DNA from: Symsagittifera roscoffensis
Lineage: Eukaryota; Xenacoelomorpha; Acoela; Convolutidae
Direction of reading: 5' to 3'
Length of the DNA: 64,000 nucleotides
NCBI RefSeq assembly: GCF_963678635.1
Contig: NC_087066.1
Span: 2,389,745-2,453,744, forward strand
Part shown: positions 31,606 to 43,301 of the stretch, piece by piece
Numbering within the stretch: the stretch's first letter is position 1
Layout of the letters: every line of letters starts with the position of its first letter
Position numbers and translations under genes: made by a program
Notes under the pieces: generated by a model
Seen by the model: the letters and a program-made list of their open reading frames with translations, nothing else
Told to the model about the DNA's origin: nothing
Database searches by the model: none

Positions 31606-33925
31606 CATTACGAGGCCAAACTGTGCATTCTCTGAAATGTAAGCGGAATCTGCATCAGGCCAAAATCAGAACTGTCGCGGAATCCGAACGTTGCTACTTT
31701 TCTTTGATCTTTTTTGCTGTTTTGGATTCCACAAACAAATACTAAAAACCTTGTACCTATAACATTCAAATTGCTCCAAAAATAGGCGAATTTGAGGAAT
31801 TCGCAACCGTATTTGTGGAATCCAGAACAGTTTGTGGAATCCACAAACAAATAAACAGACATGTTTAAAGCTGAAGTGAGCTAATTCTGTTTAAAGTTGA
31901 ATTTGAACTGTACGCGGAATCCGCAAAATGTAAGTGGAATCCCCAAATTGTAAGTGGAATCCGCAAACTGTAAGTGAAATCCGCATTTTGTTTGCGGATT
32001 CCGTTTGAATATATGTATGTGTAGTAGCGTTTATTAACTATATCTTTTAATTACTACGTTGATCAGCTACCACTTGGAAAGCCAAACATTCGATATCAAA
32101 TCCTGTCGAACATACCCAACTTCGATCTCGATTCCTGACAAACAAACGCAATATCGATCTCATCTCAATTCTTATCAAACATACCCAGCCCAGCTTCAAA
32201 CTCACTTCCTACAAAGGTTAACTTCGGTCTTAATTCCTGCCATCTAGTCAATTCCTGTAAACTTAATCATCAGTTCATTTCAAGCCATTCAGTTAAAATA
32301 AAAAAGTTCAATTTAGCCATTTTGAATATTTACAAAACGCAAAACCAGAACATAGTTTGATAAGGCAACATTTTCAGGACTATATTTTCGTGTTGTTGAA
32401 ATTAAAAATCAATTCTGCTTTAAATCCATTTTGGTAATTTTTATCTAATACTAAATTGCTCAAATTACTTGAATAGACTATTTACTCCATGTGAACAAAA
32501 TACTTTGAGTTAACGCTCCCAAATATTGAATCTCAAATACAAAATCCCAAATACTGAATCTCAATTAATGAATCCCAAATATTGACCTAATACTAAAGTG
32601 TGACATCCATTGATTTAGCTAAGCAATGTTTTAAGATTTGTTCGTGGATACCGCCGACAATGGTTAAGTCCTTGCTTTTAAGTTCCGTATGTGCATATGC
32701 AAGTTTCCCGGGTTGACCTCCATACACCGAAAATGGTTATCATACAATTCCATATATCAAGTGTGTGGAAAAACGCTTGTCATACAATTTTCATACAATT
32801 TCGAAAAATGGTTGAAAACTGGTATAAAACTATTTCTGTGGCTGTTTGATTCTTATAAAACAGTCTGGTGATTAAAAAAAATAGAGGTTCTCGTTTTTTG
32901 AAAAAAATGCTTATCATACAATTCCCATATATGGAAATTGTATGACTGGCATTTTTTTGATGGTTTTTGAAGTAACTTTGAAAAATTTTTTGTTTTTTTT
33001 TTCAACCGCAAATCGAATTTCGTACGCAAACAAACATTTTTCGAAAAAAAATTTTCCATGCAAAATTTAATATTTTGTGTGCATAACGTAGTCCTGGATA
33101 CGATAAAATTGGCTTTTATTTTCTTTTCACTTATTTTTTTTTTCAAAAACGCTGAAAATTCTTATTTCTTTTGTATGGGGTGTTATTGTAAGCCTTGATC
33201 AATGTCTGATAACTTGAAATTTCAAAAATTTAGAATAATCATCATTAAAAAATTTGGCAAAAAATAAAAGTTCGTTACTTTTGTTATATGAATTGTGAAA
33301 AACATCCAAATTCAGGTCGTTTGCTATGCATTGCAAATGCAAGACCGTCCAACCTTTGGAGTTTTGAGTAACCAAGGTCTTTGTCACTTGTGTTCGGTTG
33401 CAAACACAACCGAAAAATTTACAGAAACTAAATTTAGAAAGAAAAAATCAAGATTTTTGGTTAATGGAAAAACATCTATCATACAATTTTCATTTATGGA
33501 AAATTGTTTATCATAGAGATTTCATACAATGTTCTGTACGTATGGCATTGTATGGAATTGTATGACAAGAAGTTTTTCGTAAATGGAAATTGTATGATTA
33601 GAAGTTTTGGTCAACCCGGGTTAGTAATAAACAAATTTCTGAATTCCTTTACAATTTGCGGATTCCACTTACAAATTTTGCGGATTCCGCTTACATTTTG
33701 CGGAATCCAGAACAACTAGCTATATTTGCTTGTTACGGAATCCGCAACAAATCAAATGTGCCGACAAAATTTATGTTACAAGTATATGTACGCGGAACCC
33801 ACGTAAATCTTGTAAGTCGAATCCACTTACATTTTGGAACATGTTTAAATACTTGTCTGTGAAATCCAGGAACATACAGACACGAAATTGTGCGCCTATC
33901 CAGTGCACAGTTTGGCCTCGTAATG
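31606..33925. mobile_element. Terminal-inverted-repeat element with iterated subterminal motif
   Basis: The 22-bp inverted termini cattacgaggccaaactgtg(ca) lie at 31606-31627 and 33904-33925. Inside both ends the motif GGAATCCGCAAA followed by TGTAAGTG or TGTAAGCG recurs many times (31,640; 31,915-32,010; 33,650-33,800), in inverse orientation at the two ends. Repeated subterminal motifs are typical of transposase-binding sites in DNA transposons. No transposase ORF is visible and no target duplication was found. The interior is interrupted by another inverted-repeat element at 32707-33620. Confidence 0.6.
32707..33620. mobile_element. Nested inverted-repeat element with CATACAATT iterations
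   Basis: The 12-bp perfect inverted termini cccgggttgacc lie at 32707-32718 and 33609-33620. Subterminal tcatacaattt / aaattgtatga motifs recur on both sides (about 32,740-32,800, 32,910-32,945, 33,470-33,600), again inverted relative to each other. An open frame at 32853-33146 minus (97 codons, Lys/Phe-rich) is not recognisable as a transposase. This element lies inside the 31606-33925 element and would be the younger insertion. Confidence 0.6.
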
Positions 33926-34035
33926 GAATGTCAGCTTGATTGAACTATTTTCTGAAAACAAAATGAATTCAAATGATCATCTTATCCAACATGGTAAAAC
34001 TTAAACTTTTCATCCAATGATGCTGTCATTTTTGA

Positions 34036-34956
34036 TTATTTACAGCAAATCCGCATCCAAACTTCTATGTCTTGATTTTCATTGCTTCTGTCGCTCGGTC
34101 CTTCAAGTGACATATGCGAGCCTAGTTTTTGGTCGATATCCAAGTTCATATCTCTGTTAAATATGTAGAAATGAACCTGGAAAGATTCGAGAGTTGCAGG
34201 ATGACGATGCCCGTCCCAAAATGGATCGAACCCACCCTTTGTAAACCATTGGCAGTACTTGCCGCTGGGCCAGGCGCCATTTCTCAGTTTGAGGCTGATG
34301 TCCCGTTGGTTGTAATAAATCATCAAAACAGCTGAATTTTCTGTCTGCTCAAGTTTGCCATCTAGTAGCTCTTTATGACTTGTGAGAAAAGTCACAAGTG
34401 TTCTGTTAGCCGCATGGTTTGTTTTGTTCACGTCCAGTGCCATCTCTTCAAAAAAATTTTGCATCTGTAAGCTGAGTCGTTCCCTTGTCAGTTTAAACTC
34501 ATAGCCTACTTTAGCCTTGGCCTTTTCCATCGCTAAGTCAATCGGAACTAGATGTGATGAGTCATCAACAGTACTGTTTATGGAGGCATCTTCTGTCTTA
34601 TTCACGGGGGGCAGGGTTATCGGTACAGTGTATACGGACTCGTATTCCCTGGATTGTACTGACTGACTTGCGATGTTGGAACTGGCAGCCAGTTCGTTCG
34701 TGTTGATCCGAAACAGATCCATGTCTTTGGGCACGAACTTCTCCCCCTCCCATCGCACGTCCTTCAACTCGTACGACTGCTTGTTAGCAGATGTCTTTTG
34801 CATGTCCTGTTGGGAGCCTGAGCTGCCCTTGTTGAATGACCACCCGTTGCCCTCGCCTTTCAAAGGGATCTCAAGAGTGTCCTCATTGGTGAAAGACTGG
34901 CCAGTAGACTTCAAACTATCTGCCAGGTAGCTGTTGTTCTTCACTATTTCTGTACA
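34036..34956 (-). CDS. Unidentified ORF, probable exon of a host gene
   Basis: On minus, tgtattttgtgttctcag precedes TGTACAGAAATAGTG. This is a pyrimidine-rich tract ending in AG, an excellent 3-prime splice site at 34957-34958. From 34956 the frame stays open for about 307 codons to a TAA at 34036. The protein has balanced composition: a Ser/Asn-rich N-terminal third with EGNGWSFNKGSSGS, then helices (AMEKAKAKVGYEFKLTRERL), and a C-terminal part with Trp and aromatic residues (NGAWPSGKYCQWFTKGGFDP and FQVHFYIFNRD). No domain is recognised, and there is no signal peptide or membrane segment. An upstream exon must exist but I cannot see it. It has no stops or frameshifts, unlike its surroundings, which argues for recent or present function. 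Confidence 0.6.
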   Translation of the reverse strand, partial: CTEIVKNNSYLADSLKSTGQSFTNEDTLEIPLKGEGNGWSFNKGSSGSQQDMQKTSANKQSYELKDVRWEGEKFVPKDMDLFRINTNELAASSNIASQSVQSREYESVYTVPITLPPVNKTEDASINSTVDDSSHLVPIDLAMEKAKAKVGYEFKLTRERLSLQMQNFFEEMALDVNKTNHAANRTLVTFLTSHKELLDGKLEQTENSAVLMIYYNQRDISLKLRNGAWPSGKYCQWFTKGGFDPFWDGHRHPATLESFQVHFYIFNRDMNLDIDQKLGSHMSLEGPSDRSNENQDIEVWMRICCK

Positions 34957-34969
34957 CTGAGAACACAAA

Positions 34970-36449
34970 ATACAAGCATAACTGGTTGCTCTGCAAGTAG
35001 CACAGAATGTTCTTTTTAAAAATTAACTAAACTTGCACGTGGCGCGATGGAAATATCTGAGCGAAACACTTTGTTTAAGACACTTTCAATAATCGTGGAA
35101 AAATAGGCATAATGTAAAACCATTTTCTTCGATAAATGGCTAATAAAAACAAAAAAACGAAAGTTTTTCATTTTTCTTTGAAATTTTGAAGATTTTTATA
35201 ACTAAGATCGCGCTAAGAAACAATGAAAATTCAATTCGGTAAATTTTTCAGGGCTTGCATAGAAACTTCATAGCTAATTTACTACTAATGTGCGACTATC
35301 ATTGTATAATAAGTTTATCTTTCTTTAACAAATTAGACGAAAAATGAAAAATTTCAAAATTGGTTTTTCTCGACCGAAGTTTTTGAAAAATTTTAAAAAT
35401 CGTTCGAATCAGGACTGAAAGGGCTATATTATGACATATCACTCGACTCAGTTTGATGTTTATTTGTGGTACTTGTTTTGCGTGGAAAACAAAAAAAAAG
35501 AAAAAAACGAAAGAAAAAACTGGAAAAAAAATAAGATACAGCCGAATGCGAACTTCCTCTCCATTTTCAATGGTCGTAACAAAAATCACCATACTGATTA
35601 AACTGTATAGCTTTCACGCCAAGAGACTTAAGAAAGACAGTAATAAATAACACATTCGCTTGCTGTATCTTGGCCGAAATTCTCGATAAATTTGGCCAAA
35701 ATTCTCATCGTCGAAGAAGCGCCTAAAATTGAATTACCCAACTTATGATTATCAAGAATAAAAACCAAATTCGCTCAAATGCAACAAAAAAGCTTCATTT
35801 TTAACTGCCATTTTTTCAAGCTTTAAATGCTAGGGTATTTACAATATAGAGAGCCGGTTCCGATCACAACGGTGAGTTTTGCTGTTAAAATATAATAAAA
35901 AGCTAGAGAAACAGTTTAGGATAACTTAAATTCAGCTCACTTGATGGAAAAAACTGTTTGCTCCTGTAACAACATTCTCACATGGTTTACTGAGAAATAT
36001 CACAGTCAGCTCTAATCAAAACAGAACTTTCGTGAAAACTATTAATTTTATGTCATTTAGCCTTGTGATATCCTACGAGGTATCTTGTTGGAAAATTAAA
36101 TTGTAACTCCAAAGAAGTTAATTGTTTAATGAATGAATAGTTTTATCTTTTGAGAGCTGCTGAGATCCACGTAGATTCATGTTAATCTGATCTCTCAGTT
36201 GAGTACCGAAGGTTTTAGATACAGTGGCGTTGGACAATGACTTAATATAAATTGAATAGTTCACTGAACGTTACATATTGCAGAAGCAGTATCGCATATC
36301 ACCTCGAGTGAAAAATATTTTCGATAATATAGAAATAATTTATATAAACAATAGCTGTTTTTAATCTCAGTTTTAAAAATTGATAACTTCAAACTTCACA
36401 GATTTTTTCAGTCTGACTCTTCAATTTTCATCCAATTCTACTCTCCAGC
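34970..36449. other. AT-rich region upstream of the 34-kb exon
   Basis: Possibly intron of the gene represented by 34036-34956. I see no second exon, repeat element or RNA gene here. Confidence 0.4.
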
Positions 36450-36495
36450 TAGGGTTCCGGTCTAATCATTCGTCTTACGTGGGGTAACCGAATTG

Positions 36496-36684
36496 TCATC
36501 CAAATAAATGTCTTTCTAAGAGCCCCAATCTCGTTTCTATTGGTCTATCGCTCCGTGTTTTGAAATGTGTTAGTCGTCTTCTGTATTCTTGCCGAGCCGC
36601 CTTTAGGAGTGCTCCTCCCGATAGATTTTCGGGGTTCTCTGTAGCGTCTCTGTGACCTCTGTTGTTCATGAAAATGGATTCCAC
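36496..36684 (-). pseudogene. Possible tail of the Ty3/gypsy relic
   Basis: A 62-codon basic frame (LLKAARQEYRRRLTHFKTRS) lies downstream of the RNase H remnant on the same strand. It may be the end of Pol or a later ORF. No motif is recognised. Confidence 0.3.
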
Positions 36685-36974
36685 CGCGGTTCCATCATGC
36701 TCTCCTCCCTGTCTTCACTTCTCCAAAGTTTCTGTGGTGAGTCTGACCACCTGTCGCCTGATCAATTTAGGTAGTTTCTCTCGCTCAATTCTTTTCTATT
36801 TCCAATTTTTTTTGCATTATTGCTGATCGACTGGGTTGAAAATTTGATAAAGTGTTTGATTTTGTTGGAGATCTGCTGTTCAGCTATTTATTCGGTCGCA
36901 AAATTGATTTATTCGTTCCGGTCGAGCTTTGTTCGTTTTTGACCGTTTTGTTTGCCATAGCAAGCACGAGGAGA

Positions 36975-37345
36975 TTAGCTATTTACTCTTTTTCTTCTAG
37001 AATATTCTAGAACGACTTCGTTTGGGTTGAGCGGACGATTGGTTTCTAGCGTAATGTTTATGTAGTCTACAGCTTTGTGAAAGGAGTTAATTGTTGCTAC
37101 TACGAACTTTTTGTCCACTTCGGATTCGGGCCATGTATCTTTATACGATTCACGCGACAAACAATCGACAACCCCCATGTCCTTCCATGGAATTTGAACT
37201 ATTTTGAATTGTTCGGACAATAATCTATCGACCCAACGGGCCAACCGGTATTGATTGGTTTTGCTTGAGTAATTCCAATCCAGAGCTGATGTTAAGGCTT
37301 TATGATCCGTTGCAATAGTAAATTCTTATCCGAGAAATAATATTT
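36975..37345 (-). pseudogene. RNase H C-terminal part of the Ty3/gypsy relic
   Basis: Minus-strand reading gives FTIATDHKALTSALDWNYSS near 37,340-37,260, which is the conserved TDHxxL motif. After a frame change it gives ARWVDRLLSEQFKIVQIPWK and GVVDCLSRESY at 37244-36975, the final D-x-L-S-R motif of retroelement RNase H. The order and spacing are right for the domain. The TDH and DxLSR Asp residues are present, but the region upstream is unreadable, so the enzyme is not intact. Confidence 0.75.
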
Positions 37346-37943
37346 GTATCTGAACTCTAATTCATTCATAGAGTACTTACTTTCTTGTGCATTCAGGTAC
37401 CTGAATACAAACGAGATTGGAGCCCACGCCCCCTCGTCTGTTTGTTGCTCTAGAGTGGCCCCCAGTTCATTGGGTTGGCGTCACAATTAACCCTTGTATT
37501 TGTTTTGCAGCTTGGTAATTTACGTTTGAGATATTAGCTACTGCGTTTTCATAGCTTCAAACATGTCTGTGTGGTGTTGCCTCCACTCGAATTTTTTCAC
37601 TGGCAATTTCTTGTTTTTACATTTTTTCTTTTAACTTTCTTCTTCTAGAAGTAGTTGGAATTTATCCGTAAAACTTGCCGCGTTTGGGATAAATATTGAC
37701 AGGTGATTTATACTACGTAGAAATGATTTAGTTGTTTCAACGTTTTATGTGGGTTGAGATTTTGAATGGCTTCTGTTTTTGTGAATTTTGGTGTTATCCC
37801 CAAATTTTATATGTGATGCTTAACCATTCTACCTCACTTTTGAAAAAATTACGCTTGATGTTTTAAACGCGAAGTTCTCATCGTTCAAATTTTTTTAGTA
37901 TTTTTCAACTAATCCAGCATGTCTACCAAGCCATTAAATCCTG

Positions 37944-38237
37944 TTAGGAACCTATAACTTCATGTAGCGTTTCCCCGGCATTATTAAAGTTACAATGTCG
38001 GGCTGTCTCTGCAGCCAGTTTTAATCGACTATGCGCATATTTTAAATCTAACACAGTGAAGTAGAGTGTGCCCTTTTTCTTTTCAGTAACATTTAGCCTT
38101 ACTCCATCTATAAGTTCGTCGACACTTGCTGTTTGGTACTTATTTTTGAAGAATTGCCTGTTGATCAGTTTTGCATCTAGTGCCAGTTTCAGCGAACCGT
38201 CTTTTTGTCTGTTATTACAATTCGGACAATGAAACAA
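37944..38237 (-). pseudogene. RT fingers and motif A of the Ty3/gypsy relic
   Basis: A 97-codon frame with LKLALDAKLINRQFFKNKYQ, then ASVDELIDGV and TLYFTVLDLKYAHSRLKLA. FTVLDLKYA is RT motif A, including the first catalytic Asp. The frame ends shortly after (CNFNNAGE), before motif B. The downstream part (37.35-37.94 kb) contains only broken remnants. Confidence 0.8.
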
Positions 38238-38534
38238 TCGCTATTACTTTTTTTTCTGTCTTGTGATATGACCCTCTGTCAATAATTTCTTAGTTTCCTT
38301 TTCCACAGTATCTTGTATCTGGATCGGCAATTGCTACCCTTTTTGTGAATCGGGCAAAGGGGCTATTTGAATGTTGAACTCATAAGACGATTTTTTTCGA
38401 AATTCCCTGTCTTAAAATAAGCCTTTGAATTTCGTTAAAAGTTTGTTTTTGCAACCTTCTGACTGCTCGCACATGAGCACGTCAAACTTTGACAGTTCCC
38501 TTGGAGCTAGTTTCTGTGTGGTTGGTATCTCCAA

Positions 38535-38830
38535 TTATCCTCTAACGTCCAGACCCATTATACATCTGGTTCTGCATTCTGTCACCAAGAACGTGGCCCC
38601 TTTCAGTTCCCAGCCTGCTGACCGTTGTTTTGTCTTCAAAACCCCAGAATGCAAATAGTTTGTTTGTTGTTGTCCACAAACTGTGCCACCAGATTTAACT
38701 TTTCTGTCGGTATAAAGCGTGGTTTTTTTGTTTTGTCTATAATTTCTTTCTTTGTCGCCCATTTTACGGAGGACATTGGGCTTCCCGGGCCCACAGTTAC
38801 TTGAATTATCTGACTATTTATCCGTACCAT
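38535..38830 (-). pseudogene. Protease remnant with lost active site
   Basis: Two overlapping frames (38636-38830 and 38535-38762) read RINSQIIQVTVGPGSPMSSV, then KLNLVAQFVDNNKQTICILG, and later GATFLVTECRTRCIMGLDV. The order fits a retropepsin: a strand, the active-site loop, then a terminal I-x-G-L-D motif. The active-site triplet D-S/T-G is replaced by G-P-G, so the remnant cannot be catalytic. Confidence 0.6.
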
Positions 38831-39406
38831 GGACTTGAGTGATTTTATCTTGTTTTACGTTCGATCTCTGAGGAGATCTATCTTTTGAATGCTCACCTTC
38901 TTCCCCTTCGTTGGCCGATATCTCATGGATTCTCACATTTACGCATCGTGAGATTCTTTCACTCTCTGGTAAGTGTAGCTGTATTGACAAGATTTCAAAT
39001 TCGCTACATGACCCAAAGTCTTCCCTTATGAGGTTGAGTTCCTCTTCCGACTTTGCAAAATCCTCCATTATTTCGTTTACTTCCTGTGATCTGAACATTT
39101 TCGCGAAATGGTTGGATTTGCCCCAGTTGTTGCTGGTACTTCCCATAGCCGGACAAGATTTCAAATGTCCCTGTTCAAATGCACGTCCACGTCTATTGCA
39201 GGGTTGGTTTGTCCACTAGAAGGTGTGGATCTATTGCTATTTTGTCTCTTAAAGTTTTCCCGTATAAAAGGTTGTTTCCTGGTACCTCCGTTTGAGGTTT
39301 GCACTGTCATTACTGGCTCTTGCTTGATTTTGACACCTGAATTATAATTAATGCTCGTCCCTGCAACTGTTGCAGCATTCATCATTTGAAACGCCATTGT
39401 GGTCAT
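38814..39406 (-). pseudogene. Gag C-terminus with decayed zinc knuckles
   Basis: The frames at 39161-39406 and 38814-39164 read KQPFIRENFKRQNSNRSTPS, then, across a frame change near 39165, a segment ending GHLKSCPAMGSTSNNWGKSN and HFAKMFRSQEV. This has the spacing of two CCHC knuckles, but several Cys have become Ser, Trp or Phe (SNNW where C-N-N-C is expected, KMF where K-M-C is expected). A Glu-rich stretch follows towards the protease. Confidence 0.6.
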
Positions 39407-40554
39407 TTTAATATATCTGATTTCTATGGCTTTTTCGAGTACTTCCTCTGGCGCAAGTGTTTCGAAAGTTAGGGTGTCCTGTAAAGTCGTGTTTTTTCAT
39501 CTGGGATATAAACAACTCGCGAACGAGATGCAAAACCTATGCATGTCAATCCAAGTATATATCTACAGGCAAATTCCGTAGCCAGACCAAAACTGAATGT
39601 ACAAAAAAAATTCATATTCTACTTGGTCGAAAAGATTCTGACAATTTGTTGAAAAGAGCTCCACAAATAGCTCCTGAAAGAAATAGTAAACACTTACTGA
39701 TATAATTATCGCAATATACGTCAGATCCTTTTGCGCTGTTCCACTATTTTCAAAAACTACAAAACATCTCCTGATGGAAAACATGCATATGACAGCAATT
39801 CTAATGACGTCTTGAAAAATTATTCTTGAATTGTTTGGATGCGTAGCGATAGTATAAATCAAACCTGACTTCTTGAGTTCATTTGCATTTTTCTAAACTT
39901 CAAGGTTATCTTAGTGGCACTCAGAATGAAATCCGTTTTAGTGAAGGAAACCTTGTTTTTCGTTATTGAGCAATCATAGCGTAGCCATTATGACTGTTTA
40001 TCAATACTTGTTGTTTAGAGGCAATGACCCTCCAACATCGTTGAAATTTGCTGATGTTTTCGTAAATTTGGAGTTTTTAATGAACGATCTGAAAAAATTG
40101 AGAAGAAAAATATGCATTATGTGGAGCTTCCAACTTTGATTTGAATATAACCAAAGCAACACGAAACATTGAAAAGACTTTCGAAACATTAGCTGACGGG
40201 GATTTGATTGTTAAAAATAGTGAAACAACAAGAGACAGTTAACACAAAAATGTGCAAGGACCATATGACTTCAAAACTAAGGTTGATGTTAATTAACTGA
40301 AGCAAAATGAGTGAATATCAGTAAACACAATATTCTTTTGACTGAAATTGAAATTGAACAAAATTGTTTAAAAAAAACGTCGAAAGTTGCAGATGAGTGA
40401 TATAGAGCTTCAGGAAACTCGAATGAAGCTTAAATTTTTGTTTGTTACAACGAAAGCTGTAGAAAACTTTGTTGTTCTATTCCTCCTGAATTGAACATTT
40501 GTTGGATTTTTTGGAAGTTGACTTTGATGTTTTCAACATTTTTCCGCCATTACG
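39407..40554. other. AT-rich intergenic DNA
   Basis: No gene or repeat recognised between the Ty3/gypsy relic and the left terminus of the inverted-repeat unit. Confidence 0.5.
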
Positions 40555-41095
40555 TTGTTGTTCCGACTTTCGATACGAAAGTAATGGAATATTTGTGCTC
40601 GGGGTGGGTTTTTTTTCTTCAAACAAATTTCGACTTTTTAACTAGCCATTTTTGACGGAATTTTTTTATATCATTCGAAAAGTATTGTTGTCCTGAGCTC
40701 AAATTTGAAAAGATATTTCACCTGTGTTCATTTTTCGTAAATTTATGGGGCTTTAAAGGTTGCCATTTTTGCCAATTTGGGACAATTGACGCGCGATATA
40801 TTTCACGCTATTAACGCAAAAGCGGAGATTTAATCCGTCTTAGAAATTGTTCCAAATTGGTTTAACGAAGCTTATTTGCCATAATCGATTTGTTGCAACT
40901 AGCGAAATCTATCCTTTTGTACTTTTTATGGCGTTGGGGGGGGGGTGATTTTTATTTTTAAAAAAATCAAATTAAAAAAAAATTCTTTTTGTTTTATTAC
41001 TTTTAATTTTTTAATGTTATTACTGCTCCATGAACCTTAATAGGCAGTTGGAACATTCAGGGCTTCGCCCTGATACGAGCAGTCTTGTTGTGTTA
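40555..41095. repeat. Left terminal inverted repeat
   Basis: Reverse complement of about 50275-50769. Landmarks shared with the right end include gaaagtaa.ggaatatttgtgctcgg, tcgactttttaactagcc, ttgttgtcctgagctcaaat and gccctgatacgagcagtctt. It contains CG-rich motifs (gacgcgcgatatatttcacg) in otherwise AT-rich DNA, and a run of ten G at about 40,936. It has diverged from the right end by substitutions and small indels. Confidence 0.85.
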
Positions 41096-41436
41096 TAGAA
41101 AAAAAATAGCTGGGTCAATGCCATTATAACAAAGCTCTTTAGATGGAGAGTTTTTTTGCACAAAAATGAAAGATACACCCAAATTCATAAATGTACTTAA
41201 ATACACAACAGTTCATAAAAAGTAAAATTAAACGCCGAAGGTTTGTATAAGAAAATTTTTGATACTCGAATTTCAAAATGCAAAGAAACGAAAAACGTTT
41301 CAAATGGAAAACAAAAAGAGCCAGAAATTGACTTGACAATTGATGATTTTATTTTGTTATAATAGGTCCTAAGTTAGCTAAATTTTGTCTGAAAAAAAAA
41401 CATTTGCCTCTGCTTAATCGAAGTTTGGATTGTTTT

Positions 41437-42741
41437 GTTTTATATCCAACTGATGTATCTAAGCTTGAGCAAACCATTGATAACTCAATAAAAATGGTCA
41501 TGATGGTTTCAGCAATAATAAGATTGAACTGTGTGCACCAATCGTCAGTCCAATCTCGGTACAAGATTTTAATAAGTGCAAGTAAGAGGGTGTTTTTCCT
41601 GAAACATATAAAATTGCTAAAGTTGTTTCTTTGCATAAAAGTTGTTTCCAATTGGACACAAATAACTATCGACCAATAAATCTTCTTAGTTCATTCAGAA
41701 AATTTGTTGGAAAAATGGTTTCCAGTACATTGAGTTGCTTCATTGGACCACATATACTACAAGCAAAACGGCATTTCGCTTTTCGAAAAAAAAGACTTCT
41801 TGAATGCATGTTCGTATTCAAAAAACTGACTTCATATATAAAATTTTTGACAAGAAAGAAAGTGGAACAGCGACTTTTGTTGATTTAGAAAAAGCCCTAG
41901 GTAGAGTTGAACATGTTATACTTATTGATAAAATGGAAAAACAGTTTATCGGGAAAAGTTTAAACAAAAGTTGCACGATTATCTCTTTGAAAAAGTCCGC
42001 GGGTTGAACCAAACGGAAATAAATTGAGTATGCAAAAAACAAATTGCCGTGTGCCTAAGTATTCGAAACTTAGACCTCTTTTTTGTTGTGTATATTAAAG
42101 ACTTTCCTACTTTTCTCAAAGATAGTGAGGCTGCCTTTTTTTACAGTCTATACGATAATATGAATTCCTTCAAAAAAATTTCTTCTGCTGAATTTTTATA
42201 CGTTGATATAAATTGTGTGGATAATTGAAGTGCGGGTAACAAGCTTATTTACATCCTTCTAAGAAAGGCTCAGCAATTTGGTAAAAAACGTTGTGTTCCA
42301 AAAAATTTTGAGCTGGCTTGTGAAAATTTAGAATATGCAGCGAGTTTCAAGTACCTCGGACTCATGCTCGACAAGATGTTTCAACATAAATGACCAGATT
42401 GAAAATGTTTGTAACAAACTGAGAAAATTTCATTTAGCGATGTATCTCGCGAGAACTTGCTTCTCTAGATTCGATTCTAAACTCTACAATTCTATTTCTT
42501 CCTATGTAATTTCAGTCATATCATGCTGTTTTTTTTGCTTACGGATGTGGCGCAAAAAGCAAAATCAATTAATTTTAACCTGTTCAGAAAAAGACATTGC
42601 ATACCATCTTTTTTAAGCTTAAGTTTGAACACATTCCCAGAAGTTTTTAGACGACAAGAACAAATTGCACTTAAATTTTCTGCTTTTGGACTGACTTATG
42701 TCTGCAAGAAAAACTGGAGTAAAAATGAAAAATTTTTTTAA
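41437..42741 (+). pseudogene. Non-LTR (LINE) reverse transcriptase relic, copy 1
   Basis: Plus-strand reading with several frame changes shows the normal order of a LINE RT: a G-H-D-G-F motif near 41,490; SCFQLDTNNYRPINLLSSFR (the N-Y-R-P-I-S-L-L-S motif) near 41,640; F-R-K near 41,780; ATFVDLEKALGRVEHVIL (motif A region, F-x-D-L-x-K-A) near 41,875-41,925; FVVYIKDFPTFLKD near 42,090; FKYLGLMLDKMFQHK near 42,350; and NKLRKFHLAMYLAR near 42,415. The Y/FADD motif is not recognisable and stops are frequent. It is dead. The source is probably a Jockey/CR1-like LINE, but the clade is not certain. Confidence 0.75.
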
Positions 42742-43301
42742 CCTGCTGTCAAAACTACCAAAAAAAACTCTGTTTCGATAAAAATTAATCAGAACGTATA
42801 CATTTTTGGATGATACCAAAATGAGTCTCAAAATCTTTGTTTCTCTGACTGAGATTGAGTTCAAGTCCTTTTTTAAAAAATGTAAGCTTTTTGTTTGCGA
42901 TAGTGGAAGGATGTTTTCTCTTTTTTACTATCAGTAAGCTTCTTTTTAAGAGCCGTTTTTTGTGTTATAGGGGTGACATGGAGTGACGCTACTAGGAGAG
43001 TTGAATAACCCGTATGGCATTTCTGATGTAGCTTTTATAATTTAACTGATATATGAAAAAAGCATCTTATATGTTTGTCTACCTCGAAACTCAAATTCAA
43101 TTTTCAATCACATTCGAATTGATTTAAAAATTATATCTCACTCAACTTCCCTCAAATGTCTTTCAGCTGCCTGATTTCGCATTTAATTTTGATTTTCAAA
43201 GCACTTGAATTCGAGTTTTCTTCCAACAATTAATGTGGTTTAAACAAAATTAGCTTTTTTTCTACAGGTGTCAGCAACAAAATCTAGAAAAATTTAATTA
43301 C

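Larger units (their letters stand above)
36450..39406 (-). mobile_element. Ty3/gypsy retroelement relic, second lineage
   Basis: Minus-strand remnants in the order gag zinc knuckles (39.4-38.8 kb), protease (38.8-38.5), RT (38.2-37.9), RNase H end (37.35-36.98) and a tail (36.7-36.5). Peptide motifs differ from those of the 3.5-10.5 kb element, so this is another lineage. Large parts, including most of the RT palm and all recognisable integrase, are missing or saturated with frameshifts. No LTRs were identified. Confidence 0.75.
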
